From contig NZ_WPAG02000002.1 in NCBI RefSeq assembly GCF_013602415.1, positions 1-64,000 of the forward strand: a stretch of DNA of 64,000 nucleotides. The letters run 5' to 3'. The DNA comes from Rhodococcus sp. B50. GTDB lineage: Bacteria > Actinomycetota > Actinomycetes > Mycobacteriales > Mycobacteriaceae. Numbering within the stretch: position 1 is the first letter of the stretch; every line of letters begins with the position of its first letter. Below, one piece after another: positions 46,498 through 55,166 of this stretch. A program made the translations under genes and the position numbers. Under the pieces are notes generated by a model. It was not told where the DNA came from. It saw nothing but the letters and a program-made list of their open reading frames with translations, and made no database searches.

Positions 46498-46866
46498 ATG
46501 GCACGTCTCGCAGGTGTCGATCTTCCCCGCGAAAAGCGGATGGAGATCGCACTCACGTACATCTACGGCATCGGCCGTACCCGCTCCAAGGAGATCCTCG
46601 AGGCCACCGGCGTCAGCCCGGACCTGCGCAGCAAGGATCTGACGGACGAGGACCTCGCCAAGCTCCGCGAGTACATCGAGGAGAGCTACAAGGTCGAGGG
46701 TGACCTCCGTCGCGAGGTTCAGGCGGACATCCGCCGCAAGATCGAGATCGGCTGCTACCAGGGCCTGCGACACCGTCGTGGTCTGCCCGTGCGTGGACAG
46801 CGCACCAAGACCAACGCCCGCACCCGTAAGGGTCCGAAGCGCACCGTCGCAGGAAAGAAGAAGTAA
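46498..46866 (+). CDS. rpsM: 30S ribosomal protein S13
   Basis: 122-residue S13, in the 30S head, bridging to the 50S and touching P-site t[29 protein letters not shown] start, basic C-terminal tail ([21 protein letters not shown] end). First gene of the alpha operon. Its TAA shares one base with the rpsK ATG. Confidence 0.97.
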   Translation: MARLAGVDLPREKRMEIALTYIYGIGRTRSKEILEATGVSPDLRSKDLTDEDLAKLREYIEESYKVEGDLRREVQADIRRKIEIGCYQGLRHRRGLPVRGQRTKTNARTRKGPKRTVAGKKK

Positions 46867-47279
46867 TGCCTCCCAAGTCACGCAGCACCGGTCCGAAGAA
46901 GACCCAGAAGGCACGGCGCAGGGACAAGAAGAACGTTCCGCACGGTGCCGCTCACATCAAGAGCACGTTCAACAACACCATCGTGTCCATCACGGACCCG
47001 CAGGGCAACGTGATCTCCTGGGCGTCCTCCGGCCACGTCGGCTTCAAGGGTTCGCGCAAGTCGACCCCGTTCGCCGCTCAGCTCGCCGCCGAGAACGCCG
47101 CCCGCAAGGCGCAGGAACACGGTGTCAAGAAGGTCGACGTCTTCGTCAAGGGCCCGGGTTCGGGCCGCGAGACGGCGATCCGTTCGCTCCAGGCCGCAGG
47201 CCTCGAGGTCGGCACCATCTCCGATGTCACGCCCCAGCCGCACAACGGCTGCCGGCCGCCCAAGCGTCGTCGCGTCTAA
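46866..47279 (+). CDS. rpsK: 30S ribosomal protein S11
   Basis: 137-residue S11, at the 30S platform near the Shine-Dalgarno helix. Typical [19 protein letters not shown] and [22 protein letters not shown] segments, ending [11 protein letters not shown]. Basic N-terminal extension. ATG shares one base with the rpsM stop. Confidence 0.97.
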   Translation: MPPKSRSTGPKKTQKARRRDKKNVPHGAAHIKSTFNNTIVSITDPQGNVISWASSGHVGFKGSRKSTPFAAQLAAENAARKAQEHGVKKVDVFVKGPGSGRETAIRSLQAAGLEVGTISDVTPQPHNGCRPPKRRRV

Positions 47280-47305
47280 TACGGGAAAGGAAAAGGTTCT
47301 AAGTC

Positions 47306-47911
47306 ATGGCACGTTATACCGGTCCCGTCACCCGTAAGTCGCGGCGTCTCCGTGTCGACCTGGTCGGAGGCGATCAGGCTTTCGAGCGTCGCCCCTACCC
47401 GCCCGGCCAGCACGGCCGCGCGCGGATCAAGGAGAGCGAGTACCTGCTCCAGCTGCAGGAGAAGCAGAAGGCTCGCTTCTCCTACGGCATCATGGAGAAG
47501 CAGTTCCGTCGCTACTACGAAGAGGCCGCAAGCCGTCCCGGCAAGACCGGTGAGGTTCTGCTGGTCATCCTCGAGTCGCGTCTGGACAACGTCGTCTACC
47601 GTGCCGGCCTCGCCCGCACGCGTCGTCAGGCCCGCCAGCTGGTGAGCCACGGCCACTTCCTGGTCAACGGCAAGAAGGTCGACATCCCCAGCTACCGCGT
47701 CTCGCAGTACGACATCATCGATGTCCGCGAGAAGTCGCTGAGCACGCTGCCCTTCCAGGTCGCCCGCGAGACCCAGGGCGAGCGCCCGGTTCCGGGTTGG
47801 CTGCAGGTCGTCGGTCCGCGTCTGCGGGTGCTGGTCCACCAGCTCCCCGAGCGCGCACAGATCGACATCCCGCTGCAGGAACAGCTGATCGTCGAGTACT
47901 ACTCGAAGTAA
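47306..47911 (+). CDS. rpsD: 30S ribosomal protein S4
   Basis: 201-residue S4, a primary 16S binder that in E. coli also represses the alpha operon. MARYTGPVTRKSRRLRVDL start; S4 RNA-binding domain SRLDNVVYRAGLARTRRQARQLVSHGHFLVNG. The N-terminal region has no cysteines, so this is the zinc-independent (C-) form. ATG after GGAAAGG-like sequence. Followed by competing hairpins. Confidence 0.97.
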   Translation: MARYTGPVTRKSRRLRVDLVGGDQAFERRPYPPGQHGRARIKESEYLLQLQEKQKARFSYGIMEKQFRRYYEEAASRPGKTGEVLLVILESRLDNVVYRAGLARTRRQARQLVSHGHFLVNGKKVDIPSYRVSQYDIIDVREKSLSTLPFQVARETQGERPVPGWLQVVGPRLRVLVHQLPERAQIDIPLQEQLIVEYYSK

Positions 47912-47927
47912 GACACCTCGGTGTCGT

Positions 47928-47961
47928 GGTGTCCTCCGGTCCACCCGGACGGGAGGACACC
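47928..47961 (+). terminator. Hairpin between rpsD and rpoA
   Basis: GGTGTCCTCC/GGAGGACACC arms (47928-47937 and 47952-47961). A smaller hairpin GACACC/GGTGTC (47912-47917 and 47920-47925) precedes it and shares sequence with its arms, so the two halves could compete. No T-tract. Confidence 0.48.
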
Positions 47962-48012
47962 GCTCCATTCCACTAGGGCGTCATATGGCGGACGCCCACA
48001 AGGAGGCAACAG

Positions 48013-49074
48013 ATGCTCATCTCTCAGCGACCCACACTGACCGAAGAGGTCATCGCTGAAAACCGCTCGAAGTTCGTCATCGAGCCGCTCGAGCCTGGCT
48101 TCGGGTACACCCTCGGCAACTCGCTTCGTCGCACCCTGCTCTCCTCGATCCCGGGCGCAGCCGTCACCAGCATCCGCATCGACGGCGTGCTCCACGAGTT
48201 CACCACCGTTCCCGGCGTGAAGGAGGATGTCACCGACATCATCCTGAACCTCAAGGGTCTCGTGGTCGGCTCGGAAGAGGACGAGCCGGTCACCATGTAC
48301 GTCCGCAAGCAGGGACCGGGCACCGTCACGGCCGGCGACATCGTGCCTCCGGCCGGTGTCACCATCCACAACCCGGATCTGCACATCGCCACCCTGAACG
48401 ACAAGGGCAAGCTGGAGATCGAGCTCGTCGTCGAGCGCGGTCGTGGCTACGTTCCTGCCGTGCAGAACAAGGCGTCCGGCGCCGAGATCGGCCGCATCCC
48501 GGTCGACTCGATCTACTCGCCGGTGCTCAAGGTGACGTACAAGGTGGAAGCGACCCGCGTCGAGCAGCGCACCGACTTCGATCGGCTCATTCTCGACGTG
48601 GAGACCAAGAACTCGATCAGCGCGCGGGACGCGCTCGCCTCGGCGGGCAAGACCCTCGTGGAGCTCTTCGGTCTGGCTCGTGAGCTGAACGTCGAAGCAG
48701 AAGGCATCGAGATCGGTCCCTCGCCCGCCGAGGCCGACCACATCGCCTCCTTCGGACTTCCGATCGAGGACCTCGACCTCACGGTCCGGTCCTACAACTG
48801 CCTCAAGCGCGAGGGTGTTCACACCGTCGGCGAGCTCGTGGCACGTACGGAGTCCGACCTGCTCGACATCCGCAACTTCGGCCAGAAGTCCATCGACGAG
48901 GTCAAGGTCAAGCTGCACTCGCTCGGCCTGTCCCTCAAGGACAGCCCGGCATCGTTCGACCCCAGCACCGTCGCCGGTTACGACGCCGCGACCGGTACCT
49001 GGAGCGACACCGACGCCGGCTCCTTCGGTGACAACGACGGCAACGAGGACTACGCCGAGACCGAGCAGCTGTAG
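48013..49074 (+). CDS. rpoA: DNA-directed RNA polymerase subunit alpha
   Basis: 353-residue alpha subunit. The N-terminal dimerisation domain (about 1-230; [25 protein letters not shown]) scaffolds RNA polymerase assembly. The C-terminal domain (about 250-315; [35 protein letters not shown]) contacts UP-element DNA and activators. An acidic C-terminal tail is present, as in mycobacteria. ATG after AAGGAGG. rplQ follows after 30 nt. Confidence 0.98.
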   Translation: MLISQRPTLTEEVIAENRSKFVIEPLEPGFGYTLGNSLRRTLLSSIPGAAVTSIRIDGVLHEFTTVPGVKEDVTDIILNLKGLVVGSEEDEPVTMYVRKQGPGTVTAGDIVPPAGVTIHNPDLHIATLNDKGKLEIELVVERGRGYVPAVQNKASGAEIGRIPVDSIYSPVLKVTYKVEATRVEQRTDFDRLILDVETKNSISARDALASAGKTLVELFGLARELNVEAEGIEIGPSPAEADHIASFGLPIEDLDLTVRSYNCLKREGVHTVGELVARTESDLLDIRNFGQKSIDEVKVKLHSLGLSLKDSPASFDPSTVAGYDAATGTWSDTDAGSFGDNDGNEDYAETEQL

Positions 49075-49104
49075 CAGCTCACGGTCCGTTACTAGGAGAA
49101 AATC

Positions 49105-49659
49105 ATGCCCAAGCCCAAGAAGGGCGCCCGCTTCGGCGGATCGGCCTCGCATCAGAAGGCGCTCATGGCCAACCTGGCCACCGCGCTCTTCGAGCACGGC
49201 CGTATCACCACCACCGAGGCCAAGGCCAAGGCCCTGCGCCCGTACGCCGAGAAGCTCGTCACGCACGCCAAGGCCGGCACGCTGGCCTCGCGTCGTGAGG
49301 TGCTGAAGGTCATCCGCAACAAGGACGTCGTCCACTCGCTGTTCGCGGAGATCGGTCCCTCCTTCGAGGACCGCAACGGCGGCTACACCCGCATCATCAA
49401 GACGATGCCGCGCAAGGGCGACAACGCCCCCATGGCCATCATCGAGCTGGTGCGCGAGAAGACCGTCACCTCCGAGGCCGACCGCGCACGTCGCGTCGCC
49501 GCCTCGCAGGCACCCGCCGAGGACAACGCGGTCCAGGCCGTCGAGGCCGAGGCCACCGACGCCGAGGTCGCGAACGCCGACGCCGTCGTCGAGGGTGTCG
49601 AAAACACCAACGCCACGGCTGCCGACGCACCCGAGGCCGACGAGGCCAAGAAGGACTAG
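49105..49659 (+). CDS. rplQ: 50S ribosomal protein L17
   Basis: 184-residue L17. The core (residues about 1-120; [45 protein letters not shown]) is standard. An acidic, Ala-rich extension of about 60 residues follows (many Glu/Asp), usual in actinobacteria. ATG after TAGGAGA. The last codons lie just before a hairpin at 49689. Confidence 0.97.
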   Translation: MPKPKKGARFGGSASHQKALMANLATALFEHGRITTTEAKAKALRPYAEKLVTHAKAGTLASRREVLKVIRNKDVVHSLFAEIGPSFEDRNGGYTRIIKTMPRKGDNAPMAIIELVREKTVTSEADRARRVAASQAPAEDNAVQAVEAEATDAEVANADAVVEGVENTNATAADAPEADEAKKD

Positions 49660-49664
49660 TCCAC

Positions 49665-50561
49665 TTGGTTTCGGCATCTGCTGAAGCTCACGAGCCCGCC
49701 GCCCCTTCCGAGGGTGGCGGGCTCGTGGCTTCTCACGAGAGGACACGTCTGCGACTCGACATCGCGTACGACGGCACCGACTTCTCCGGCTGGGCACGGC
49801 AACCCGGCCGTCGCACGGTGTGCGGGGAGATCGAGGAGAAGCTCTCCGCGATCGTCCGGGCCCCCGTGCTGCTGACCGTCGCCGGTCGTACCGACGCCGG
49901 CGTGCACGCTTCCGGACAGGTCGCCCATGTGGACGTCCCGACCGCGGCCCTGCCCGACGACCCGTCGCGCTGGATCCGCCGTCTCGCACGGTTCCTGCCC
50001 CGCGACGTGCGTGTCACCGGGATCTCCGTCGCCCCAGAGCATTTCGACGCGCGCTTCTCGGCGATCCGGCGTCACTACGAATATCGCCTCACCACAGCGG
50101 TGTACGGCGCCGAGCCGCTGCGGGCGCGCGACACCGTCTCGTGGCCGAAGGCCGTCGATCTCGAGGCGATGCGACGCGCGTCGCACTCGCTGCTCGGTCT
50201 CCACGACTTCGCCGCCTTCTGCAAGCGGCGCGAGGGTGCGACGACCGTGCGCGAACTGCAGCGATACGACTGGACCCGTGAGGGCGACATCCTCACCGCC
50301 TACGTCAGCGCCGACGCCTTCTGCTGGTCGATGGTGCGCAGCCTCGTCGGCGCGGCACTGGCCGTCGGGGAGGGGCGACGCAGCGTCGACTGGATTACGG
50401 CCCTGCTCGAGGAGCGCGAACGTGCGGCCTCGGTCGCAGTGGCACCGGCCCACGGCTTGTCGCTGGTTCGAGTCGACTACCCTGCTGACGAGGAACTGGC
50501 CGCGCGCAACGCTGCGACGCGGGAGATGCGCGGGCCCATCACGCCCGGCTGTTGCGGATGA
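49665..50561 (+). CDS. truA: tRNA pseudouridine synthase A
   Basis: Enzyme forming pseudouridine at positions 38-40 of the tRNA anticodon arm. The catalytic Asp is in [18 protein letters not shown]; other family segments are [18 protein letters not shown] and [14 protein letters not shown]. The given TTG start (AAGGA about 10 nt upstream) yields 298 residues; a GTG at 49725 ([11 protein letters not shown]) would yield 278 and is a real alternative. A 12-bp hairpin lies in the 5' end. Adjacency to rplQ matches mycobacteria. Confidence 0.94.
   Translation: MVSASAEAHEPAAPSEGGGLVASHERTRLRLDIAYDGTDFSGWARQPGRRTVCGEIEEKLSAIVRAPVLLTVAGRTDAGVHASGQVAHVDVPTAALPDDPSRWIRRLARFLPRDVRVTGISVAPEHFDARFSAIRRHYEYRLTTAVYGAEPLRARDTVSWPKAVDLEAMRRASHSLLGLHDFAAFCKRREGATTVRELQRYDWTREGDILTAYVSADAFCWSMVRSLVGAALAVGEGRRSVDWITALLEERERAASVAVAPAHGLSLVRVDYPADEELAARNAATREMRGPITPGCCG
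49689..49727 (+). terminator. Hairpin after rplQ, overlapping the start region of truA
   Basis: Perfect 12-bp stem CACGAGCCCGCC/GGCGGGCTCGTG (49689-49700 with 49716-49727). The right arm contains the alternative truA GTG (49725). It may attenuate transcription into truA or mask its start. Confidence 0.5.
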
Positions 50562-50572
50562 AGGGAACGAAT

Positions 50573-51598
50573 GTGCGCGCACGACGGTTTGCGTTGATGG
50601 GGACGATCGGGGCGCTCGCAGTCTCGTCGCTGGTCCTGCCCGGCGCCGCGGTTGCCCACGCCGAGGAGTCCCCGGCTGCCGCGACCGGCGAGACCCGGTC
50701 TGCCGGCGCGACTCTCGAACGCATGGAGAAGCACACGGACCGCGACTGGTCGTTGTTCGTGTACTCGCCGTCGATGGATCGCACGATCGAGCTGCAGGTG
50801 CTGCGCCCGGCCGACACGAGCGCTCCGCGGCCGGTCTTCTACCTGCTCAACGGTGCAGGTGGGGGACAGGACCGGGCGACCTGGCGCGAGCAGACCGACG
50901 TCGTGGAGTTCTTCGACGACAAGAACGTCAACGTCGTCACTCCGATCGGTGGCGCGTTCAGCTACTACACCGACTGGCTCGAGGACGATCCCGTTCTCGG
51001 ACGCAACAAGTGGACGACCTTCCTCACCGAGGAGGTCCCGTCGGTGGTCGACGAGACGCTCGGCGCGAGCGGCCGGAACGCGATCGCGGGTGTGTCGATG
51101 TCGGCGACGTCGGCGCTGGCGCTCGCCCAGCACGCGCCCGATCTCTACCAGGGCGTGGGCTCGTACAGCGGATGCGCCGAGACCGCCACGGAGACCGGTT
51201 CGCGCTACGCGGAGATCGTCGTCGGGTTCGGGGGCGGCGAGGTCGAGAACATGTGGGGACCGGTCGCCGGCGAGCACTGGACCGAACAGGACGTCGTGCG
51301 CAACGCGGAGAAGCTGCGCGGCAAGGCCGTCTACGTCTCCACGAGTAGCGGTGTCCCGGGTCCGTACGAGTTGAAGGCATGGGAGCAGTCCGGTGTCGCC
51401 GTCCTGCCCGACGTGGCTCTGCTGGGGCTCATCGAGGCCGGCGTGAGCGACTGCACGACGCGACTGCGCGGTGCGCTGGACGCGGCCGGGGTCGAGGCGA
51501 CCTACTCGATCCGGCCCGACGGCACCCACACCTGGGGTTACTGGCAGGAGGCCCTGCACGAGTCGTGGCCTGTGCTCGGCGAGGCCATCGGCGCCTGA
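50573..51598 (+). CDS. Secreted mycolyltransferase / antigen-85-type esterase (second copy)
   Basis: 341-residue paralogue of the enzyme at 25366. It has a signal peptide (hydrophobic residues about 6-28, cleavage near AHA-EE) and likely triad Ser175 (GVSMSATS), Glu288 (LLGLIEAG) and His319 (GTHTWGYW), with conserved cysteines at YSGC and SDC. The nucleophile context GVSM is closer to classical antigen 85 than the GLSS of the first copy. GTG 50573 was chosen because AAGGGA lies 6 nt upstream; ATG 50558 is possible. The gene starts 11 nt after truA and ends at a perfect hairpin, beyond which a tiny convergent ORF lies. Confidence 0.9.
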   Translation: MRARRFALMGTIGALAVSSLVLPGAAVAHAEESPAAATGETRSAGATLERMEKHTDRDWSLFVYSPSMDRTIELQVLRPADTSAPRPVFYLLNGAGGGQDRATWREQTDVVEFFDDKNVNVVTPIGGAFSYYTDWLEDDPVLGRNKWTTFLTEEVPSVVDETLGASGRNAIAGVSMSATSALALAQHAPDLYQGVGSYSGCAETATETGSRYAEIVVGFGGGEVENMWGPVAGEHWTEQDVVRNAEKLRGKAVYVSTSSGVPGPYELKAWEQSGVAVLPDVALLGLIEAGVSDCTTRLRGALDAAGVEATYSIRPDGTHTWGYWQEALHESWPVLGEAIGA

Positions 51599-51622
51599 CA
51601 CGACGACACTGCGCGACGAGCG

Positions 51623-51657
51623 CCGAGGGGGTGAGGTCCGCGACCTCACCCCCTCGG
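51623..51657. terminator. Perfect hairpin between convergent units
   Basis: Perfect 16-bp stem (51623-51638 with 51642-51657, CGC loop), 25 nt after the mycolyltransferase stop and 18 nt beyond the 3' end of the minus-strand small ORF. No T-tract, but symmetric, so it could stop transcription from both sides. Confidence 0.72.
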
Positions 51658-51674
51658 GCGTTCTCACATGCTCG

Positions 51675-51740
51675 TCAGATCAGCCAGTCCAGGAAGTTGA
51701 GGACGTTGCTGATGAGCGCATCGAGCGAACCGAGAAGCAT
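51675..51740 (-). CDS. Possible 21-residue hydrophobic/amphipathic peptide
   Basis: A 21-codon ORF: begins MLLGSLDAL, ends LNFLDWLI, then TGA. ATG 51740 is preceded by GGAGGT with a 6-nt gap, one of the best ribosome binding sites in the window, which is the main reason for believing it. The product would be a short amphipathic helix with two Asp and no basic residue. A TTGCCT-N17-TTGAAT pair lies about 55 nt upstream on the same strand (weak promoter). It converges on a mycolyltransferase gene. Corynebacteria encode small hydrophobic porin peptides (PorA/PorH/PorB), some O-mycoloylated; similarity to those is only in general character. Function unknown. Confidence 0.5.
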   Translation of the reverse strand: MLLGSLDALISNVLNFLDWLI

Positions 51741-51851
51741 GTGGTGACCTCCATCTGGAAACGAATTGGACGTATGTCCAGAGCTGATTCAATCGAAACC
51801 GCCGGTAGCAGGCAACCTTGTGGGGTGTGACAAATATCCGACGAAGATGCG

Positions 51852-52718
51852 TCAACGCGCTACAGCCGAGAGGCGAGCAAGGGCCTCGGCGATCATGCGG
51901 TGCCCCTCGGCCTCGTAGCAGTCGTCGCCCACATGGAAGGCCCACACCGCGACCGCGACCGCCGCGCGCACGCGTTGACGGAACCAGGCCTCCGCTTCGC
52001 GCGGATCCTCCCCGTAGCCGCGCAGGAAGGCCTGCTCGGCGCCCGGAACCCGGAGGAACTCGCGCACCGCGAGCCGTTCGAAGTCCTCACCCGCGGGACG
52101 CAGGGCGGCGCGGCCGAAATCGATCACCTTCACCACTCCCGCGTCGTCGGCGAGCCAGTTCCGGCTCTGCCAATCGCCGTGGGTGGGCACCAGGATGACC
52201 GTCGGTGTCGGCCACCCCTCGACCATCGCACGCAGCCGACCGGCGACCTCGGGACCGATGCGGTGCGGCGCCGCCAGCCACCGCAGCGTCCTCGCGTTCG
52301 CCGATCGCTCGTACTCCTCGTCCACGGCCCGCTCCTGGCGGTGGAACTGCGCGAGCAGCGCACCGGCCTGCTCGTAGACGTCGAGGGACGACGAGGCTGC
52401 CGTGCCCTGGATCAACCGGCCCGGAAGGTATTCCGTCACGACCAGTTTCGTGGCCCGGTCGGCGAACACCATCCGGGCGGCCCGCCCGCATCCCACCCAC
52501 GGAGCGGTCCAGCGCTCGTGGGCGCTGATCTCGCGTTCGATGTGGCGATCGGGCACCCCACCGGCCTTCACGACGAGCCGACCCTCATCGGTGTCGATCG
52601 CGAGGACGGTGGTCGACACCAGGCCCCAGCTCATGTCGGCGACCACGACCGTACGGCCGAATCGCTGTGTCAGCAGGTGGCGTTGCTGTGGAGTGAGCCG
52701 CTCCCGGGCGTCCGGCAT
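51852..52718 (-). CDS. Aminoglycoside phosphotransferase (APH)-family kinase
   Basis: 288-residue protein of the APH/choline-kinase fold. Lys51 (VVKAG) is the ATP-binding lysine, the catalytic loop is HGDWQSRNWL with Asp182 and Asn187, and the metal-binding DFG is at 200-202. The substrate is not evident; chromosomal members phosphorylate small molecules or antibiotics, and resistance should not be assumed. It lies 47 nt downstream of the acyl-CoA dehydrogenase gene on the same strand and could be cotranscribed. Confidence 0.8.
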   Translation of the reverse strand: MPDARERLTPQQRHLLTQRFGRTVVVADMSWGLVSTTVLAIDTDEGRLVVKAGGVPDRHIEREISAHERWTAPWVGCGRAARMVFADRATKLVVTEYLPGRLIQGTAASSSLDVYEQAGALLAQFHRQERAVDEEYERSANARTLRWLAAPHRIGPEVAGRLRAMVEGWPTPTVILVPTHGDWQSRNWLADDAGVVKVIDFGRAALRPAGEDFERLAVREFLRVPGAEQAFLRGYGEDPREAEAWFRQRVRAAVAVAVWAFHVGDDCYEAEGHRMIAEALARLSAVAR

Positions 52719-52765
52719 GCAGGCACTCTAGCGACCTTTGTGCCGTGCGGCGGTCGTCCGATCGG

Positions 52766-53908
52766 TTATCCCGCCAGCGACCGCGCGATCACCAGCCGCT
52801 GTATCTGATTGGTGCCCTCGAAGATCTGCGTGATCTTCGCGTCGCGCATGAAACGCTCGACGGGGAAGTCGCGGGTGTAACCGTATCCACCGAGGACCTG
52901 GACGGCATCGGTCGTGACCTTCATCGCGGCGTCCGTCGCGACCAGCTTGGCCACCGACGCCTGCCGCGAATAGGGGAGACCGGCGTCTTTGCGTCGCGCG
53001 GCGTCGAGATAGGTGGCGCGGGCCGAGTCGACTGCGGCGGCCATGTCGGCGAGGACGAATCCGAGGCCCTGATGGTCGATGATGCGCTTGCCGAAGGCCT
53101 GCCGTTCCTTGGCGTAGGCCGTTGCCTCGTCGAGCGCGGCCTGGGCCAGGCCCGTCGCGACCGCCGCGATCCCCAGGCGTCCGGAATCCAGCGCGCTGAA
53201 CGCGATCGGCAGCCCCTGCCCCTCCGCGCCGATCCGGCGTTCGGCCGGGATGAAGGCGTCGTCGTAATGGGCAGAGGTGGTGGGGATCGCGTGCAGGCCC
53301 ATCTTCTCCTCGGGCTTGCCGAAGGACAGCCCCTCGGTGCCGGCGGGCACGAGAAAGCACGAGATGCCCTTGCTGCCGGTGTCGGCCGTGCGGGCGAACA
53401 GGGTGTAGAAGTCGGCCTTGCCGCCGTTGGTGATCCACGCCTTCGAACCGGTGATGCGGTAACCGCCCTCGACGGGCTTCGCGCGGCACGCGAGGGCGGC
53501 GGCGTCGGATCCGGCCTGCGGCTCGGAGAGGCTGTACGCGCCGATGGTGTTGCCGCCCAGCATGTCCGGGAGCCACGTGTTCTTCTGCTCGTCGGTGCCG
53601 TGGGTGGCGAGTGCGAAGCACGACAGGCCGTGGACGCTCACCGCGACCGCCACGGCGGCCCAGCGGGCGCCGAGTTCTTCGAGAACCTGCAGGTACACCT
53701 CGTACGGCTGGTCACCGCCGCCGAACTCCTCGGGGTACGGCAGGCTCAGCAGTCCCGCAGCGCCGAGTGCGGGGAAGACACCCTCGGGGAAGGTCTCCGT
53801 GCGTTCGTGCTCGTCGACGCGCGGCGCGAGCACCTTGTCGGCGACGTCGCGGGTGAGGTCGATCAGGTCGTAGGCCTCGCGGGTGGGAAGCAGACGCTCG
53901 ACGGGCAC
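52766..53908 (-). CDS. Acyl-CoA dehydrogenase
   Basis: 380-residue FAD-dependent dehydrogenase oxidising an acyl-CoA to the 2-enoyl-CoA. Family motifs: YSLSEPQAGSD (FAD/substrate), WITNGGKAD, and QVLGGYGYTRDFPVERFMRD. The catalytic base is Glu364 in IFEGTNQIQ, the short/medium-chain position. GTG start (VPVERLLPT) 7 nt after AGGAGG; the frame is open back to 53983 but would overlap the operator and the TetR gene. Divergent from the TetR gene, which probably represses it. Confidence 0.93.
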   Translation of the reverse strand: MPVERLLPTREAYDLIDLTRDVADKVLAPRVDEHERTETFPEGVFPALGAAGLLSLPYPEEFGGGDQPYEVYLQVLEELGARWAAVAVAVSVHGLSCFALATHGTDEQKNTWLPDMLGGNTIGAYSLSEPQAGSDAAALACRAKPVEGGYRITGSKAWITNGGKADFYTLFARTADTGSKGISCFLVPAGTEGLSFGKPEEKMGLHAIPTTSAHYDDAFIPAERRIGAEGQGLPIAFSALDSGRLGIAAVATGLAQAALDEATAYAKERQAFGKRIIDHQGLGFVLADMAAAVDSARATYLDAARRKDAGLPYSRQASVAKLVATDAAMKVTTDAVQVLGGYGYTRDFPVERFMRDAKITQIFEGTNQIQRLVIARSLAG

Positions 53909-53941
53909 GGTGGTTCCTCCTGGAAGGCTGGGGACCGAAAT

Positions 53942-53967
53942 AGTACTGAGTACGATACTGGCGTACT
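53942..53967. promoter_or_regulatory. Likely TetR operator between divergent acd and tetR
   Basis: Nested inverted repeats: AGTAC (53942-53946) with GTACT (53963-53967), and AGTA (53949-53952) with TACT (53956-53959). The 69-nt gap between the divergent genes also holds TACTAT on the minus strand (53939-53944), a fair -10 for the dehydrogenase, so binding would block it. Confidence 0.58.
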
Positions 53968-53976
53968 GTTTTCCGT

Positions 53977-54582
53977 ATGGCAAGAGTCGGTAGTCGGCGA
54001 CCCACCGCCCGGCAGGCGCAACTGTTCGACGATCTGGTCGCGTTGTTCCTGGCTGAAGGGTTCGCGCACCTGACCCTCGACGACATCGCGGCGCGCCTGC
54101 GCTGCTCGAAATCCACTCTCTACGCGCTCGCCGAGAACAAGGACCGGCTCGTCTACGCCGCGACCGTGCACTTCTTCAAAGGCGCCGCCGAGCGGGTCGA
54201 GGCCGACGTCGCACAGGCTGCGGACGCGCAGGCACGCATCGGCGCCTATCTCGAGGCCGTGGGGCGCGAACTCGAACCGGCGTCCTCCCGCTTCATGGAG
54301 GACATCGCTCATACGCCGGTCGCGCGCAAGGTGTACGAGCGCAACACCCGCTTCGCGGCCGACCGGGTCCGCCAGCTCATCTCCGGCGGGGTCGCGACCG
54401 GCGAACTGCGCGACGTGCACGCGGCCTTCGTCGCCGACGTCGTCGCGTCGGTCATGGTGCGCATCCAGCAACGACAGGTGGCCGAGGCGACCGGACTCGA
54501 GGACGCGCGCGCCTATCGGGAACTCGCCGCGCTGCTCGCACACGGACTGTCCGCCGCGCCCCACCTACGATCGACTTCATGA
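53977..54582 (+). CDS. TetR-family transcriptional regulator
   Basis: 201-residue regulator. N-terminal helix-turn-helix at about 30-58 (LTLDDIAARLRCSKSTLYALAENKD) and a helical ligand-binding C-terminal domain. No Shine-Dalgarno precedes ATG 53977 (TTTTCCGT), so the mRNA may be leaderless. It is divergent from an acyl-CoA dehydrogenase and overlaps the next gene by 4 nt. The effector is probably an acyl-CoA or related compound; this is inferred from context only. Confidence 0.89.
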   Translation: MARVGSRRPTARQAQLFDDLVALFLAEGFAHLTLDDIAARLRCSKSTLYALAENKDRLVYAATVHFFKGAAERVEADVAQAADAQARIGAYLEAVGRELEPASSRFMEDIAHTPVARKVYERNTRFAADRVRQLISGGVATGELRDVHAAFVADVVASVMVRIQQRQVAEATGLEDARAYRELAALLAHGLSAAPHLRSTS

Positions 54583-55154
54583 CCACGGCAGTACCGAACG
54601 ATCCGATCCGTCTCGAGATCGTCGTCGCGAGTGTCCGTGCCGGTCGCATCGCCCCGGTCGTCGCCGACTGGTTCGCGGCCACCGCGCGGCGCCGCTCCGA
54701 GTTCGACGTCGGTGTTCTCGATCTCGCCGAGATCCCGCTCCCACAGGACCTCTCGGGTGGGCCGGACGCCGATGCCTTCGCTCGCCGCGTCGGCGCCGCG
54801 GACGCCTTCGTGGTGGTGACCTCCGAGTACAACCACGGCTATCCCGCCGCGTTGAAGACGGCCATCGACACCGTCAAGCACGAATGGCGCACCAAGCCGA
54901 TCGGATTCGTCTCCTACGGTGGCCTTTCCGGCGGGTTGCGCGCGGTCGAACAACTGCGGCAGGTCGTCGTCGAGGTCCACATGGTGCCGGTGCGGCAGTC
55001 GGTGAGCTTCCACCGCGTCAAGCACGCCTTCGCGGCTGACGGAACCGCGACCGACGAGGCCGCGATCGACGGCGCGGAGCGCATGCTCGATCAGATCGCG
55101 TGGTGGGCGCGAACCGTCCGCGCCGGGCACGACCGCGACCGGTATCCCGGCTGA
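54579..55154 (+). CDS. NAD(P)H-dependent FMN reductase
   Basis: 191-residue flavodoxin-like reductase (SsuE/ArsH/YieF group). FMN-phosphate loop VASVRAGR (residues 16-23), and the family stretch SEYNHGYPAALKTAID (about 87-102), followed by VSYGGLSGG. It transfers hydride from NAD(P)H to FMN or quinones. ATG overlaps the TetR stop (ATGA), so the two are coupled and it is probably in the same regulon. Confidence 0.88.
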   Translation: MTTAVPNDPIRLEIVVASVRAGRIAPVVADWFAATARRRSEFDVGVLDLAEIPLPQDLSGGPDADAFARRVGAADAFVVVTSEYNHGYPAALKTAIDTVKHEWRTKPIGFVSYGGLSGGLRAVEQLRQVVVEVHMVPVRQSVSFHRVKHAFAADGTATDEAAIDGAERMLDQIAWWARTVRAGHDRDRYPG

Positions 55155-55166
55155 CCGGCCCGGGAG

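Noticed and set aside
51852..52718. Antibiotic-resistance call for the APH-family kinase
   Set aside because: Only the general kinase motifs are visible; chromosomal APH-fold proteins have many substrates and nothing specific supports aminoglycoside modification.
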